From NCBI RefSeq assembly GCF_011044155.1, contig NZ_CP049056.1, forward strand, positions 2,666,001-2,730,000: 64,000 nucleotides of DNA, written 5' to 3'. The stretch is from Pikeienuella piscinae. Lineage in GTDB: Bacteria; Pseudomonadota; Alphaproteobacteria; Rhodobacterales; Rhodobacteraceae. Of the stretch, positions 1 through 8,542 are shown one piece after another. Under the pieces are notes generated by a model, which was not told where the DNA came from, did not search any database, and saw only the letters and a program-made list of their open reading frames with translations. The position numbers were made by a program, and so were the translations under genes. The stretch's first letter is position 1, and each line of letters opens with the position of its first letter.

Positions 1-33
1 ACTGCGATTCAGGCCAACCCGAATCCGGGCTAG
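1..33 (+). CDS. 3' end of an unidentified plus-strand gene (partial)
   Basis: Frame 1 of the window runs open from the edge for ten codons (TAIQANPNPG) and stops at TAG 31-33. The stop overlaps the stop of the convergent Crp-family gene by four bases, the kind of tight convergent arrangement seen elsewhere here. The peptide is too short to identify and could be chance open frame. Confidence 0.25.
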   Translation, partial: TAIQANPNPG

Positions 34-722
34 GGGCGAATCGGCCCCATCGCCTCCTCGACTCGCCGGCTCAGCTCATCGACATCGGTGAGTATGAGGC
101 CGCCGCGGCTCCGCTCCATCACGCCATCCTTGGTCAGTGCGGACAACTCGCGGCTGACGACCTCGCGGCGCGAGGAGATGAGATTGGCGAGATCCTCCTG
201 AATCGGCGGCGGAGAAACGATACGCTGGCCGGGATGGCCGGAACGCGGGCGGGACTGGCGCAACAGCTCCGCGCAGAGCCGCTGTCGGGCGGTGAGGAAC
301 GCTTGTTCCGCGAGGCGCTCGTTGATCGTGCGCACCCTCTCGGTCAGCTTCTCCAGCGTCCGCCGCGCGATGAGGGGGACGGAAGTCGCAATCTCCATGA
401 ACACCTCACCAGGCATCACGCAGATCTCGGAATTATAGAGCGCGATGACCGAGGCGGAGCGGCTCCGCCCGTCGATCGCAGACATCTCGCCAAAGAAATC
501 GCCCTTGTCGAGATGATTGAGAATCACATGCCGCCCGTAGGCGGAGGACATCAGGACCCGCACCTGGCCGGAGATGATGAAAAGGACATCGTTCGATTCG
601 TCACCATAGTCGACGATCAGTTCATGCGCCTCGAAGGTTTTCCAGCGACAGCGCGGCGCCGCCTGCGCGGCCGCGTCTTCCGGCAACCCTTCGAGAAGCG
701 GAATACCCGCAAAATCCGCCAT
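30..722 (-). CDS. Crp/Fnr-family transcriptional regulator
   Basis: A 230-residue cytoplasmic DNA-binding regulator. The N-terminal cyclic-nucleotide-binding beta-roll contains FGEMSAIDGRSRSAS near residues 77-91, the phosphate-binding-cassette pattern (GE...R.A) of cNMP-binding proteins. The C-terminal Crp-type winged helix contains IQEDLANLISSRREVVSREL around residues 175-195. It lacks the N-terminal cysteine cluster of oxygen-sensing FNR, so a Crp-like ligand sensor is more likely than an iron-sulfur sensor. Start chosen at ATG 722 (MADFAGIP) with GGGGAA upstream; the frame stays open further upstream, but those residues look non-coding and would run into the tldD 3' end. The effector is not deducible. 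Targets are unknown; the cytochrome oxidase cluster begins 1.7 kb away, which is only suggestive. Confidence 0.88.
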   Translation of the reverse strand: MADFAGIPLLEGLPEDAAAQAAPRCRWKTFEAHELIVDYGDESNDVLFIISGQVRVLMSSAYGRHVILNHLDKGDFFGEMSAIDGRSRSASVIALYNSEICVMPGEVFMEIATSVPLIARRTLEKLTERVRTINERLAEQAFLTARQRLCAELLRQSRPRSGHPGQRIVSPPPIQEDLANLISSRREVVSRELSALTKDGVMERSRGGLILTDVDELSRRVEEAMGPIRP

Positions 723-822
723 CACCAAATTCCCCGCCGCAACCCGAAACGATCTTGTTGAAAGAGATAGCACAGGCTGAGGGCGATGGTCCAACCCGAT
801 GATTCTCGGCGCGATTCCCGAA

Positions 823-2262
823 TCAGGCCGCCGCCCCGCCAACGGTCAGCCCGTTGATCAGCAGGGTTGGCTGACCGACCCCGACCGGCACACCTTGACC
901 GTTCTTGCCGCAGGTGCCGATTCCGGGGTCGAGCGCCATGTCGTTTCCGATCATCAGGACCTTGCCGAGCGCGGTCGGTCCGTCCCCGATCAGCGTCGCG
1001 CCCTTCACTGGATGCAGCACCTTGCCGTTCCTGACCCGATAAGCCTCGGTGCAGGAAAAGACGAACTTCCCGTTAACGATATCGACCTGCCCGCCACCGA
1101 AACCGACGGCGTAGATTCCGTCCTTCACCGCCGCCACCACGTCGCCGGGATCGGCCTCGCCGCCGAGCATCACCGTGTTGGTCATCCGCGGCATCGGGAT
1201 ATGCGCGAAACTCTGGCGCCGGCCGTTGCCCGTCGGCGCCATGCCCATCAGCCGGGCGTTCTGACGGTCCTGCATGTAACCGGTGAGGATGCCGTCCTCG
1301 ATCAGCACGGTGCGGCCGGTTGGCGTGCCCTCGTCGTCGAAGGAGAGCGAGCCGCGCCGCCCGGGAATCGTTCCGTCGTCGACGACAGTTACTCCGGGCG
1401 CGGCGACGCGCTGGCCCATCAGGCCGGAGAAGGCCGAGGTATTTTTTCGGTTGAAGTCGCCCTCCAGGCCGTGGCCGATCGCCTCATGGAGCAGGATCCC
1501 AGGCCAGCCGGCGCCGAGCGCGACCTCCATCACCCCCGCCGGCGCGTCCTCCGCTTCAAGATTGACCAACGCGATGCGAAGCGCCTCCTCCGCCGTCGCC
1601 TTCCATGCCTCGGGGGCGATCAGCGCGTCATAGCCCATGCGCCCGCCGCCTCCGGCATTGCCGCTTTCGCGCCGCCCATCCTTCTCGACGATGACCGAAA
1701 TCGACAGCCGCGCCAGCGGGCGCGCCTCGGCCAGAGAGCCGCCTTCGGGGCGGAGAATCTCGACCTCCTGCAATTCGCCCGCAAGGGAGGCGGAGACCTG
1801 CACGACGCGCGGATCGCGCGTCCGGAGATAATCATCGATCTCGCGGAGCAGCTCCACCTTGGCGGCGAAACTCATCCCGGCGAGCGGGCTCTCCTGCGGA
1901 TAGAGCCGTTGGTTGGCGACGGGGGGCGGCGGGGCGGGGCGGGACTCTCCCTCCGCCGCGGCAAGGCGCGCGGTCTCCGCAGCGCGGCGAAGCGCGGCCG
2001 CCGTCAGTTCGGTCGAATGAGCGTAGCCGGCGACCGGTCCGGCGACGGCGCGCAGGCCGAAGCCCTTCGCGCTGTCATAGCTCGCGCCGCGCAACCGGCC
2101 GTCATCGAAGTGCAGGGATTCGGAGCGGCGCCGCTCCAGAAACAACTCGCCGTCATCGGCGCCGGCGACCGCGCCGCGCAGGGTCGCCAGCGTTTCCTCG
2201 CGATCGAGATCGGTCTCGAACGGGCTGAACGGCGTCTCGTCATTGGTCGTATCGCGGGTCAA
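823..2262 (-). CDS. tldD: TldD metalloprotease (PmbA/TldA family)
   Basis: Cytoplasmic zinc metalloprotease subunit, 479 residues, the usual family length. The metal site HEAIGH lies at residues 259-264 and is followed by GLEGDF, the TldD signature; the glycine-rich C-terminal beta domain (from about residue 290) is complete. In other bacteria TldD pairs with TldE/PmbA to degrade unfolded peptides and mature small modified peptides; no pmbA is in this window. The start appears to be TTG 2262, preceded by GGAG at eight bases, with no better in-frame ATG. It lies upstream of, and on the same strand as, the Crp-family gene, with about 100 bases between, and is divergent from ctaC. No modified-peptide precursor was seen nearby. 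Confidence 0.95.
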   Translation of the reverse strand: MTRDTTNDETPFSPFETDLDREETLATLRGAVAGADDGELFLERRRSESLHFDDGRLRGASYDSAKGFGLRAVAGPVAGYAHSTELTAAALRRAAETARLAAAEGESRPAPPPPVANQRLYPQESPLAGMSFAAKVELLREIDDYLRTRDPRVVQVSASLAGELQEVEILRPEGGSLAEARPLARLSISVIVEKDGRRESGNAGGGGRMGYDALIAPEAWKATAEEALRIALVNLEAEDAPAGVMEVALGAGWPGILLHEAIGHGLEGDFNRKNTSAFSGLMGQRVAAPGVTVVDDGTIPGRRGSLSFDDEGTPTGRTVLIEDGILTGYMQDRQNARLMGMAPTGNGRRQSFAHIPMPRMTNTVMLGGEADPGDVVAAVKDGIYAVGFGGGQVDIVNGKFVFSCTEAYRVRNGKVLHPVKGATLIGDGPTALGKVLMIGNDMALDPGIGTCGKNGQGVPVGVGQPTLLINGLTVGGAAA

Positions 2263-2423
2263 TTGCGTTCTCCGGCGTCGGGGTTCGCGGAGGTTTAGCG
2301 GCTGAATGACGCAATCGTCCAGCTTGCCCTTCGGCGGGGGCTGTGGAATGAGACTGCAAAGAAAGTTGGATAGTCGGGGAAAGCGACGCCGTCGTCACGC
2401 CGATCACACGTCGGGAGCGCCGA

Positions 2424-3275
2424 ATGATGTTCACACCGAGCAAGATCCTTTACGGTCTGGCCGCCTCAGCGACGGCAGTATTCGCCGCGCCAGCGATGGC
2501 GGAGAGCATTGGCAAGCCGCATAGCGGCGGTATCGGCTTTCAGCCGGGCGTGACCGAACTGGCGCACGACCTCCACTGGTTCGACGCCATTCTGCACTGG
2601 GTCAGCGCGGGGATCGTGCTGCTGGTGGTCGTGCTTCTCGCCATCGTCATTCTGCGCTTCAACGCGAAGAAGAATCCGACGCCGGCGCGCTTCACCCATC
2701 ATGCGCTTCTGGAAGTCGCCTGGACCGCCGCTCCCATCGTGGTCCTGATCGTGCTCGGCGCGATCTCGCTGCCGATCCTCTACAAGCAGCTGACCATTCC
2801 GGACGCGGACCTGACGATCAAGGCGACCGGCAATCAATGGTACTGGTCCTATGATTACCCTGACGAGGAGATCAGCTTCGACGCGCTCCTGCTGCCAAGG
2901 GAGGACCTGGAGCCGAATGGTTATCAGGCTGACGAGTATCTGCTCGCCGCCGACGCCGCGGTCGTCGTCCCGGTGAACGCCACGGTTCATGTGCTGGTGA
3001 CGGGTTCCGACGTGATCCACGCCTGGACCGTGCCGGCGTTCGGCGTGAAGGTCGATGCGGTGCCCGGCCGTCTTAACGAACTCTGGTTCGCCGCCGACAC
3101 GATCGGCACCTATTTCGGCCAGTGCTCGGAACTCTGCGGCAAGGATCATTCCTTCATGCCGATCGTCGTCAAGGTCGTCAGCCAGGAGGACTACGACGCC
3201 TGGCTGGAGACGACGAGGACGGCGCAAGGCCTGCCAGCGAAGACCGCCATAGAGGTCGCCTCGGCGGCCGAATGA
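2424..3275 (+). CDS. ctaC: Cytochrome c oxidase subunit II
   Basis: Membrane-anchored CuA subunit of the aa3-type terminal oxidase, which takes electrons from cytochrome c. A cleavable signal peptide (about residues 1-27) is followed by two membrane helices (about 61-79 and 99-120) and a periplasmic cupredoxin domain. All CuA ligands are visible: H199, C234, E236, C238, H242 and M245; the aromatic stretch WYWSYDYP near 139-146 carries the electron entry residues. ATG 2424 and ATG 2427 are adjacent; GGGAGCG upstream serves either. It opens the ctaC-ctaB-coxF-ctaG-ctaE-SURF1 run. Subunit I (ctaD) is not in the cluster, as in Rhodobacterales where it lies elsewhere. Confidence 0.97.
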   Translation: MMFTPSKILYGLAASATAVFAAPAMAESIGKPHSGGIGFQPGVTELAHDLHWFDAILHWVSAGIVLLVVVLLAIVILRFNAKKNPTPARFTHHALLEVAWTAAPIVVLIVLGAISLPILYKQLTIPDADLTIKATGNQWYWSYDYPDEEISFDALLLPREDLEPNGYQADEYLLAADAAVVVPVNATVHVLVTGSDVIHAWTVPAFGVKVDAVPGRLNELWFAADTIGTYFGQCSELCGKDHSFMPIVVKVVSQEDYDAWLETTRTAQGLPAKTAIEVASAAE

Positions 3276-3310
3276 CCGCGGCCCGCCCACAGGAAAGATG
3301 ACGCAAGCTC

Positions 3311-4270
3311 ATGGCCAGCGCGCTTGAAATCGATGGAGGGGCAGGACCACGCGACGCCGGGTTCGGAGATTATTTCGAGCTTCTGAAGCCGCGCGTGATG
3401 TCGCTCGTGGTATTCACGGCGTTGGTCGGCCTAGTCGTTGCGCCGATCGGCGTGCATCCGATGATCGCATTCGCGTCGATCCTTTGCGTCGCGGTGGGGG
3501 CCGGCGCCTCGGGCGCGCTCAACATGTGGTGGGACGCCGATATCGACGTGAAGATGGCGCGGACCCGGAACCGGCCCGTGCCTTCAGGCCGGGTCGAGGC
3601 GGGCGAAGCGCTGGCTGTCGGACTCGGGCTCGCGCTTTTCTCGGTGCCGATGCTCGGGCTTTTCGCGAACTGGCTGGCGGCGGCGATCCTCGCCTTCACG
3701 ATCTTTTTCTACGCGGTCATCTATTCGATGTGGCTCAAGCGCTCGACGCCGCAGAACATCGTCATCGGCGGCGCCGCCGGCGCGTTTCCACCTATGATCG
3801 GCTGGGCGATCGCGACCGGGGGGATCTCGATCGAACCCGTGCTGATGTTCGCCATCATCTTCCTCTGGACGCCACCGCATTTCTGGGCGCTCGCCCTCTA
3901 TCGGAACAGCGATTACGAGCGCGCGGCGGTGCCGATGATGACCGTGGTCGCCGGTCCGCACGCCACCCGCCGGCAGATCTTCTGGTACGGGCTAACCGCC
4001 GCCGCCGCCGCCGTAGCGCCGGCGTTCACCGCCATCGGCGGCCTACTCTATCTCGTTGTCGCCGGCGCGCTCTCGCTGGAGTTCGTGCGTCTCACAACCA
4101 TTGTCGGTCTGCGCTCGGAAGCGGTGGCCGCGGGCGACGGGCACCGGATGGAGAAGCGTCTCTTTCATTTTTCGATCCTCTGGCTCTTTCTGATCTTCAG
4201 CACGCTGGCGCTTGAGGCGGGGCTGCGGGCGGCCGGGCTTTCACTGCCGGTCGAGGTTCTCTGGTCATGA
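3311..4270 (+). CDS. ctaB: Protoheme IX farnesyltransferase (heme O synthase)
   Basis: Polytopic UbiA-family prenyltransferase that adds the farnesyl chain to heme B to give heme O, precursor of heme A for cytochrome oxidase. The 319 residues include about nine membrane helices. The first prenyl-diphosphate motif [19 protein letters not shown] lies near residues 73-91, with the expected N-x3-D-x3-D and R-x2-RP spacing; the second conserved loop reads [12 protein letters not shown]. It starts 35 bases after ctaC, and its stop codon overlaps the start of the next small gene (ATGA), indicating translational coupling. A complete, typical family member. Confidence 0.97.
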   Translation: MASALEIDGGAGPRDAGFGDYFELLKPRVMSLVVFTALVGLVVAPIGVHPMIAFASILCVAVGAGASGALNMWWDADIDVKMARTRNRPVPSGRVEAGEALAVGLGLALFSVPMLGLFANWLAAAILAFTIFFYAVIYSMWLKRSTPQNIVIGGAAGAFPPMIGWAIATGGISIEPVLMFAIIFLWTPPHFWALALYRNSDYERAAVPMMTVVAGPHATRRQIFWYGLTAAAAAVAPAFTAIGGLLYLVVAGALSLEFVRLTTIVGLRSEAVAAGDGHRMEKRLFHFSILWLFLIFSTLALEAGLRAAGLSLPVEVLWS

Positions 4271-4431
4271 TCGGGCGCGAGGATCACGAGCTCCATCAGC
4301 GCCGGCGCGGACGCAACCTCGCGCTTGGCGCAGTGCTTATCGCCTTCGCCGCGATCATATTCGGCGTCACCATCGCCAAGCTCGGCGCGAATGTGATCAA
4401 GCCCGAGATGAGCTGGAGCGAAACGGAATGA
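4267..4431 (+). CDS. Small single-helix membrane protein of the cox cluster (CoxF-like)
   Basis: A 54-residue protein starting at ATG 4267, which overlaps the ctaB stop, and ending at TGA 4431, which overlaps the ctaG start. A basic N-terminus (HQRRRGRN) precedes one membrane helix at about residues 18-38, followed by a short tail ending SWSETE. Overlaps on both sides show it is translated with its neighbours. Small proteins at exactly this place between ctaB and ctaG are common in alphaproteobacteria and are often called CoxF or cytochrome oxidase assembly small protein. The function is not established; help in assembly is inferred from position. Confidence 0.85.
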   Translation: MIGREDHELHQRRRGRNLALGAVLIAFAAIIFGVTIAKLGANVIKPEMSWSETE

Positions 4432-5009
4432 GCGGCCGCGCCGATAACCGCAAGACGTTGATCGGCCTCGCCGCGCTCGGCGTGGTGATGCTGGGGATGA
4501 GCTTCGCCGCGGTGCCGCTCTACAACCTCTTCTGCCGCGTTACAGGCTACGCCGGGACCACCGCGACGGCCGAGGCCGGCTCGGACGTGATTCTCGACCG
4601 CGAGATCCTTGTGCGCTTCGACGGCTCGCTCGACCGCGACATGCCCTGGCGCTTCAAGCCGGAAAAGACGACGATGAAGATCAGGATCGGGGAAACCGGC
4701 CTTGCGTTTTATGAGGCGACCAACCCCACCGACCGCGTGGTCGCCGGCGCCGCCAGCTACAATGTCGCGCCGTATTCGGCCGGCGGCTACTTCACCAAGA
4801 TCGACTGTTTCTGCTTTACCGAACAGGTCCTGCAACCGCATCAGACGGTGCGGATGCCGGTCACCTTCTACGTAGATCCAGAGATCACCGAGGATGAAGA
4901 GGCGAAGCTGGTCACCACGATCACGCTTTCCTATACGTTCCACGAGATCGAGCCGCCGGCAGAATCTGCCGCGCTGGACCGAGTTGACGAGGCCGGCCCG
5001 GCCGGGTGA
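4428..5009 (+). CDS. ctaG: Cytochrome c oxidase copper chaperone CtaG/Cox11
   Basis: Delivers copper to the CuB site of subunit I. The 193-residue protein has one N-terminal membrane helix (about residues 10-30) and a periplasmic immunoglobulin-like domain. The copper-binding cysteines are present: C36 just after the helix and the paired C127 and C129 in KIDCFCFTEQ. Start at ATG 4428, overlapping the stop of the preceding small gene; the frame is open further upstream, but that would run through two other genes. Thirty bases separate it from ctaE. Complete and typical in length. Confidence 0.96.
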   Translation: MSGRADNRKTLIGLAALGVVMLGMSFAAVPLYNLFCRVTGYAGTTATAEAGSDVILDREILVRFDGSLDRDMPWRFKPEKTTMKIRIGETGLAFYEATNPTDRVVAGAASYNVAPYSAGGYFTKIDCFCFTEQVLQPHQTVRMPVTFYVDPEITEDEEAKLVTTITLSYTFHEIEPPAESAALDRVDEAGPAG

Positions 5010-5039
5010 TTTAAGACGCGTTCCGCCAAGGGGGATAAG

Positions 5040-5843
5040 ATGGCCCACGAGAAGAACCACGACTACCACATCCTCGCGCCCAGCATCTGGCCGTTCACGG
5101 GCGCGGTCAGCGCCTTCGTCATGCTGTTCGGCGCGGTGCTGTGGTTCCATGACATCACGCCCTATATCTGCCTTATCGGCTTTCTCGGCGTTCTCTACAC
5201 AATGTACGGCTGGTGGTCGGAAGTCGTCGCCGAAAGCCAGGCCGGAGACCATACGCCGGTGGTCCAGATCGGCATCCGCTATGGCGTGATCATGTTCATC
5301 ACCTCTGAGGTGATGTTCTTCGCGGCGTGGTTCTGGTCCTTCTTCAAGCACGCGATCTATCCGATGGGCGAGATTAGCGGCGTGACGGTTGGACAGGCGG
5401 TCTGGCCGCCGGTGGGAATTGAGACGTTCGACCCCTGGCATCTGCCGCTCATCAACACACTGATCCTGCTGACCTCCGGCTGCGCCGCGACCTGGGCGCA
5501 CCACGCCGTGCAGGAGAACGATCGCGAAGGACTGAAATGGGGTCTGCTGATCGCCGGCCTTCTCGGCATCCTCTTCACGATCACGCAAGCCTACGAGTAC
5601 AGCCACGCCGCGTTCGGCTTCTCCGGCAATATCTATGGCGCGAATTTCTACATGGCGACCGGGTTCCACGGCTTCCATGTCATCATCGGCACGATCTTCC
5701 TTTTCGTCTGCTACTTCCGGGCGCTGAAGGGCCATTTCACACCGGAGAAGCACATCGGTTTCGAAGCCGCCGTTTGGTACTGGCACTTCGTCGATGTCGT
5801 CTGGCTCTTCCTGTTCTTCTGCATCTACGTATGGGGCAGTTGA
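5040..5843 (+). CDS. ctaE: Cytochrome c oxidase subunit III
   Basis: Seven-helix core subunit III of the aa3 oxidase, 267 residues, full length. Diagnostic stretches include [14 protein letters not shown] (about residues 84-97), [11 protein letters not shown] (about 201-211) and [14 protein letters not shown] near the C-terminus. The subunit stabilises subunit I and supports proton uptake. GGGGGATAAG just before ATG 5040 provides the ribosome-binding site. It follows ctaG by 30 bases. A hairpin with a short T-rich run lies 27 bases after its stop, so many transcripts may end there. Confidence 0.97.
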   Translation: MAHEKNHDYHILAPSIWPFTGAVSAFVMLFGAVLWFHDITPYICLIGFLGVLYTMYGWWSEVVAESQAGDHTPVVQIGIRYGVIMFITSEVMFFAAWFWSFFKHAIYPMGEISGVTVGQAVWPPVGIETFDPWHLPLINTLILLTSGCAATWAHHAVQENDREGLKWGLLIAGLLGILFTITQAYEYSHAAFGFSGNIYGANFYMATGFHGFHVIIGTIFLFVCYFRALKGHFTPEKHIGFEAAVWYWHFVDVVWLFLFFCIYVWGS

Positions 5844-5849
5844 CGGCTC

Positions 5850-6608
5850 ATGTCCCATGGTTCGGAAAAGGGCGGCTCAGGCCGCCCTTCTCTTTTCAGG
5901 AAGCGCGGACTGGTGCTGACCGGCGCGCTTGGCGCCGCTGTTCTGGTCAGCCTTTGCATCTGGCAGATCCAGCGCCTGGAATGGAAAGAAGGCGTGATCA
6001 CCACTTTGGAGACGCGCCTCTCCGGCGCGCCGACGGCGCTGCCGGAGGCGTTTGACCCCGCAACCCAGGAATTCACCCGCGTCGTCATCAAGGGTCGCTT
6101 TGACGGCGCGCCGGGCGCGCACGGCTTCGACGATGCGCCGCTGCTGACGTCGCTGCCCCCTTACGGCCCTGGCTACCGGGTGATCCAGCCATTCGTGCTG
6201 GACGATGGGCGGCGGGTGCTCGTCGATCGCGGCTATCTCCCGGTCACGGAGAAGAACGTCGCCGGCGCCGCGTCGCGTCCGACCCCGGCGCCGGACGGGG
6301 TGATTGAGATCACCGGCGCGCTCCGCTGGCCAGACGAAGGCCGCGAAGGCCCGGATTTCGGCGCAGTGGACAATGTCTGGGTCAATCGTGATCTCGACGA
6401 GATGGCGGCGCTCTTCGGGACCGAACCGGTGCTCATCGTCGCCGAGACCTCCACCGCGGTGGGCGACTGGCCCATCCCGCGACCAATCGAGGCGATCAAC
6501 GTGCCGAACAACCACCTGAATTACGCGATAACATGGGGAGCGCTGGCGTTGATCTGGGCGGGAATGACGGCCTGGCTGGTGGTGCGCCCTCAGAAATCCA
6601 GCTCATAG
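5850..6608 (+). CDS. SURF1-family cytochrome oxidase assembly protein
   Basis: SURF1/Shy1 homologue that aids heme A insertion into subunit I. Two membrane helices flank a periplasmic domain: an N-terminal helix followed by IWQIQRLEWKEG (the family W-Q-x-x-R-x-x-W-K pattern) and a C-terminal helix from about residue 225, preceded by NNHLNYAITWGALA, the conserved NxHLxYAxTW motif. ATG 5850 gives 252 residues, with GGGGCAG upstream. The first 15 residues are translated from a terminator-like hairpin, and GTG 5913, with AGGA at 5898, is a plausible alternative start that still keeps the helix. Its 3' end overlaps the convergent acetyltransferase gene by 19 bases. Confidence 0.9.
   Translation: MSHGSEKGGSGRPSLFRKRGLVLTGALGAAVLVSLCIWQIQRLEWKEGVITTLETRLSGAPTALPEAFDPATQEFTRVVIKGRFDGAPGAHGFDDAPLLTSLPPYGPGYRVIQPFVLDDGRRVLVDRGYLPVTEKNVAGAASRPTPAPDGVIEITGALRWPDEGREGPDFGAVDNVWVNRDLDEMAALFGTEPVLIVAETSTAVGDWPIPRPIEAINVPNNHLNYAITWGALALIWAGMTAWLVVRPQKSSS
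5866..5895 (+). terminator. Terminator-like hairpin after ctaE, inside the SURF1 5' end
   Basis: GGGCGGC (5870-5876), loop TCAG, GCCGCCC (5881-5887) form a perfect GC stem, extended by two A-T pairs and followed by TTCTCTTTT. It lies 27 bases after the ctaE stop. If the SURF1 start is ATG 5850 the hairpin is within its first 15 codons, so it could either attenuate SURF1 or indicate a later SURF1 start. Confidence 0.6.
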
Positions 6609-7084
6609 CGTTGTTCGACCACATGGACGCCCCAGTTGTCGCCCTCCGCCTCCGCGACGAGCCTGAAACCAGCGTCGAGATAGACGGCGCGCGCGGCGTC
6701 GAGCCCTTTGCAGGTGTCGAGCCAGGCGCCAGTCGAGCCGGAGACGGAGAGAGACTCCAGCCCCATCGCCATGAGCCGCTTGCCCAATCCCCGTCCTTTC
6801 GCCCGCTCCTCAGCGATCACGATGCGAATATGGCCACGCCCGGCGGCGTCGGGGTCGTCAGCATCGGCGGTCAGCGTGGCGAGCGGCCCTTGCGGGTCCC
6901 GCGCCACCAGCATGGTCACGCGCGGCGGGGCGAGCCGCGCCGCCACATCCGCGACGATGGTGGCGATGCGGCGCTCGAAATCGACGCCGAATCCCATTCT
7001 CTCGGCGTACCAGCGGCCGTGGAGACCGATCAGCCAGCCGAAGTCGCCCGGTCTCGGTCCACCGATCTCAACCGTCCCCGTCAT
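6590..7084 (-). CDS. GNAT-family N-acetyltransferase
   Basis: A 164-residue single-domain acetyl-CoA-dependent acyltransferase. The CoA pyrophosphate-binding motif is RAKGRGLGKRL at about residues 94-104, and the C-terminal part has the usual ARAVYLDAGFRLV strand-helix segment. The N-terminal part (PGDFGWLIGLHGRWYAERMG) resembles the acetyltransferase half of bifunctional MarR/GNAT proteins, but no winged helix is attached here. The acceptor substrate is unknown. Its start overlaps the stop of the upstream aldolase gene by four bases (ATGA on the minus strand), so the two form an operon. Confidence 0.88.
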   Translation of the reverse strand: MTGTVEIGGPRPGDFGWLIGLHGRWYAERMGFGVDFERRIATIVADVAARLAPPRVTMLVARDPQGPLATLTADADDPDAAGRGHIRIVIAEERAKGRGLGKRLMAMGLESLSVSGSTGAWLDTCKGLDAARAVYLDAGFRLVAEAEGDNWGVHVVEQRYELDF

Positions 7085-7851
7085 GTGGCGTAGTCTGGCT
7101 CGGTCTTGTCGAGGATCAGCTTGATCTCCGCGAGATGCCGCGCGGCCTGGCCGGGATAGCTCTCCACTTCGGCGGCTGTCTTGGCGGCGATCTCGTCGGA
7201 AAGCACCCGAAGCGGGCGCTGCGTCATGTAGGCGGTGATCAGATTCTCCGCCGCTCGTTCAAAGAAATAGGTGCGGTTCAGCGCGTCGGCGACGGTGTCT
7301 CCGATCACCATGACGCCGTGATTGCCCATCACCATCACCTTCTTCTTCGGATCGGTGAAGAGCGCGGCGCAACGTTCGCCCTCCTCGTCGAGCGCGAGGC
7401 CGCCATAATGTTCGTCGATGATCACGCGATCATGGAACATCGCCGCGTTCTGATCGATCGCCGGCATCCGGCTGTCCTGGAGGCAGGCGAGGACGGTGGC
7501 GTATTTCGAATGCAGATGGATCGCGACGCGCGCGTGCGGAACGCGGCGGTGAATCGAGCCGTGCAGCGCCCAGGCCGTCGGATCGGGCGCGTCGGGGCCA
7601 TCCATCACATCCGGGTCATCCGCGTCCAGAAGCAGGAGATTGGACGCCGAGACGCGGGAGAAATGGATCTGGTCGCGGTTCATCAGGAACCGCTTGCCGC
7701 CGTCATCGTCGACAACGGCGGAGAAATGGTTCGAGACCCCTTCATGCCAGTTCATCCGCACCGCCCAGCGGAACGCGGCGGCGAGATCCGCGCGAAGCTT
7801 CCAATGCGGGTCGTTATGAGTCGAAGGGTGGCGGGCGATCGACGAGGACAT
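7081..7851 (-). CDS. Class II aldolase/adducin-family protein
   Basis: A 256-residue cytoplasmic zinc-dependent aldolase-fold protein. Zinc ligands are visible as H112 and H114 in VAIHLHSKYA plus the downstream His of MGNHGVMVIG; MNWHEGVSNHFSA in the N-terminal third matches the phosphate-loop region. The family includes fuculose-phosphate aldolase and many uncharacterised members; the substrate cannot be assigned. ATG 7851 was chosen because GGAGAAGG sits just upstream and family similarity begins there; the frame continues upstream with arginine-rich, non-coding-like sequence. It precedes the GNAT gene with a four-base overlap. Confidence 0.88.
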   Translation of the reverse strand: MSSSIARHPSTHNDPHWKLRADLAAAFRWAVRMNWHEGVSNHFSAVVDDDGGKRFLMNRDQIHFSRVSASNLLLLDADDPDVMDGPDAPDPTAWALHGSIHRRVPHARVAIHLHSKYATVLACLQDSRMPAIDQNAAMFHDRVIIDEHYGGLALDEEGERCAALFTDPKKKVMVMGNHGVMVIGDTVADALNRTYFFERAAENLITAYMTQRPLRVLSDEIAAKTAAEVESYPGQAARHLAEIKLILDKTEPDYAT

Positions 7852-7991
7852 TGGCCTTCTCCATTTGTTCGGGCCTGCATCAGGCCGGGTCACGGACAGT
7901 CTCCCGCCCGCCATGCCATGCGGCAAGCGATATTCCGGGCCGCGGGAGCGCGGGCGCGACAATTCCGATATCCGTGCTAGACTCATCCGCG

Positions 7992-8534
7992 ATGAAAACC
8001 AAATCACTGAGCGTATTCCCGGCCTGTGCGCTTGCGTTCGCGGCCGGGCTCTGGAGCGCGCCGGCCGCGAGCGCAAGCACCGTGCTGACCTCGATCTCTC
8101 CGCAGACACTGGAGGCTCTGCTGGAGGCGGAGGGCGCGATGCTGACGCAGGTGACGACCGGCGGCGATACGACCCTGCGATCGGAGCCGCTGCAAATCGG
8201 CCCGTCAGACGTCAAACCGATCGCGTTCGAAGTCTTCTTTTACGAATGCGACGGCGGCGATTTCATCGATCCGGCAGGGCCCGGCAGCGCCTGCCTCAGT
8301 TTCGAATATCGCGCGCTGGCGCCCAGCCTGGTCCCCGGCGAGGATGCGGAAATCGCGAATCGCTGGAACGAAATCTATCATTTCGGCAAGGCGTGGCGGG
8401 ACGAATTGGGCGAGGTCGCGCTTCAGATGAGCGTGGTGGTTGATGGCGGCGTGACCGAGGAAAACATTCGCGCGACCTATCGGCGCTGGCGCATCACCCT
8501 GGCGGCGTTCGCTGAATATCTCGATATGGAGTGA
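7992..8534 (+). CDS. Exported YbjN-domain protein
   Basis: A 180-residue protein with an N-terminal signal peptide (MKTKSLSVFPACALAFAAG, then a site near ASAS) and a YbjN domain covering the rest. The family pattern NRWN...FGKAWRDELGEVAL followed by GGVTEENIR is clear at about residues 117-160. YbjN-domain proteins are small, often chaperone-like; an exported version is common in alphaproteobacteria and has no assigned role. Start at ATG 7992. The gene is divergent from the aldolase operon (140 bases apart), and its stop lies eight bases before ygfZ, so the two are probably co-transcribed. Confidence 0.8.
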   Translation: MKTKSLSVFPACALAFAAGLWSAPAASASTVLTSISPQTLEALLEAEGAMLTQVTTGGDTTLRSEPLQIGPSDVKPIAFEVFFYECDGGDFIDPAGPGSACLSFEYRALAPSLVPGEDAEIANRWNEIYHFGKAWRDELGEVALQMSVVVDGGVTEENIRATYRRWRITLAAFAEYLDME

Positions 8535-8542
8535 AGATAACG

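Noticed and set aside
799-2298. Long open frame (499 codons) on the plus strand opposite tldD
   Set aside because: It is the antisense shadow of a GC-rich gene; the tldD frame has the HExxxH motif and full family length, while the antisense peptide is arginine/histidine-rich without a domain.
4296-5858. 520-codon minus-strand frame across ctaG and ctaE
   Set aside because: Overlaps two certain genes on the other strand, no recognisable domain.
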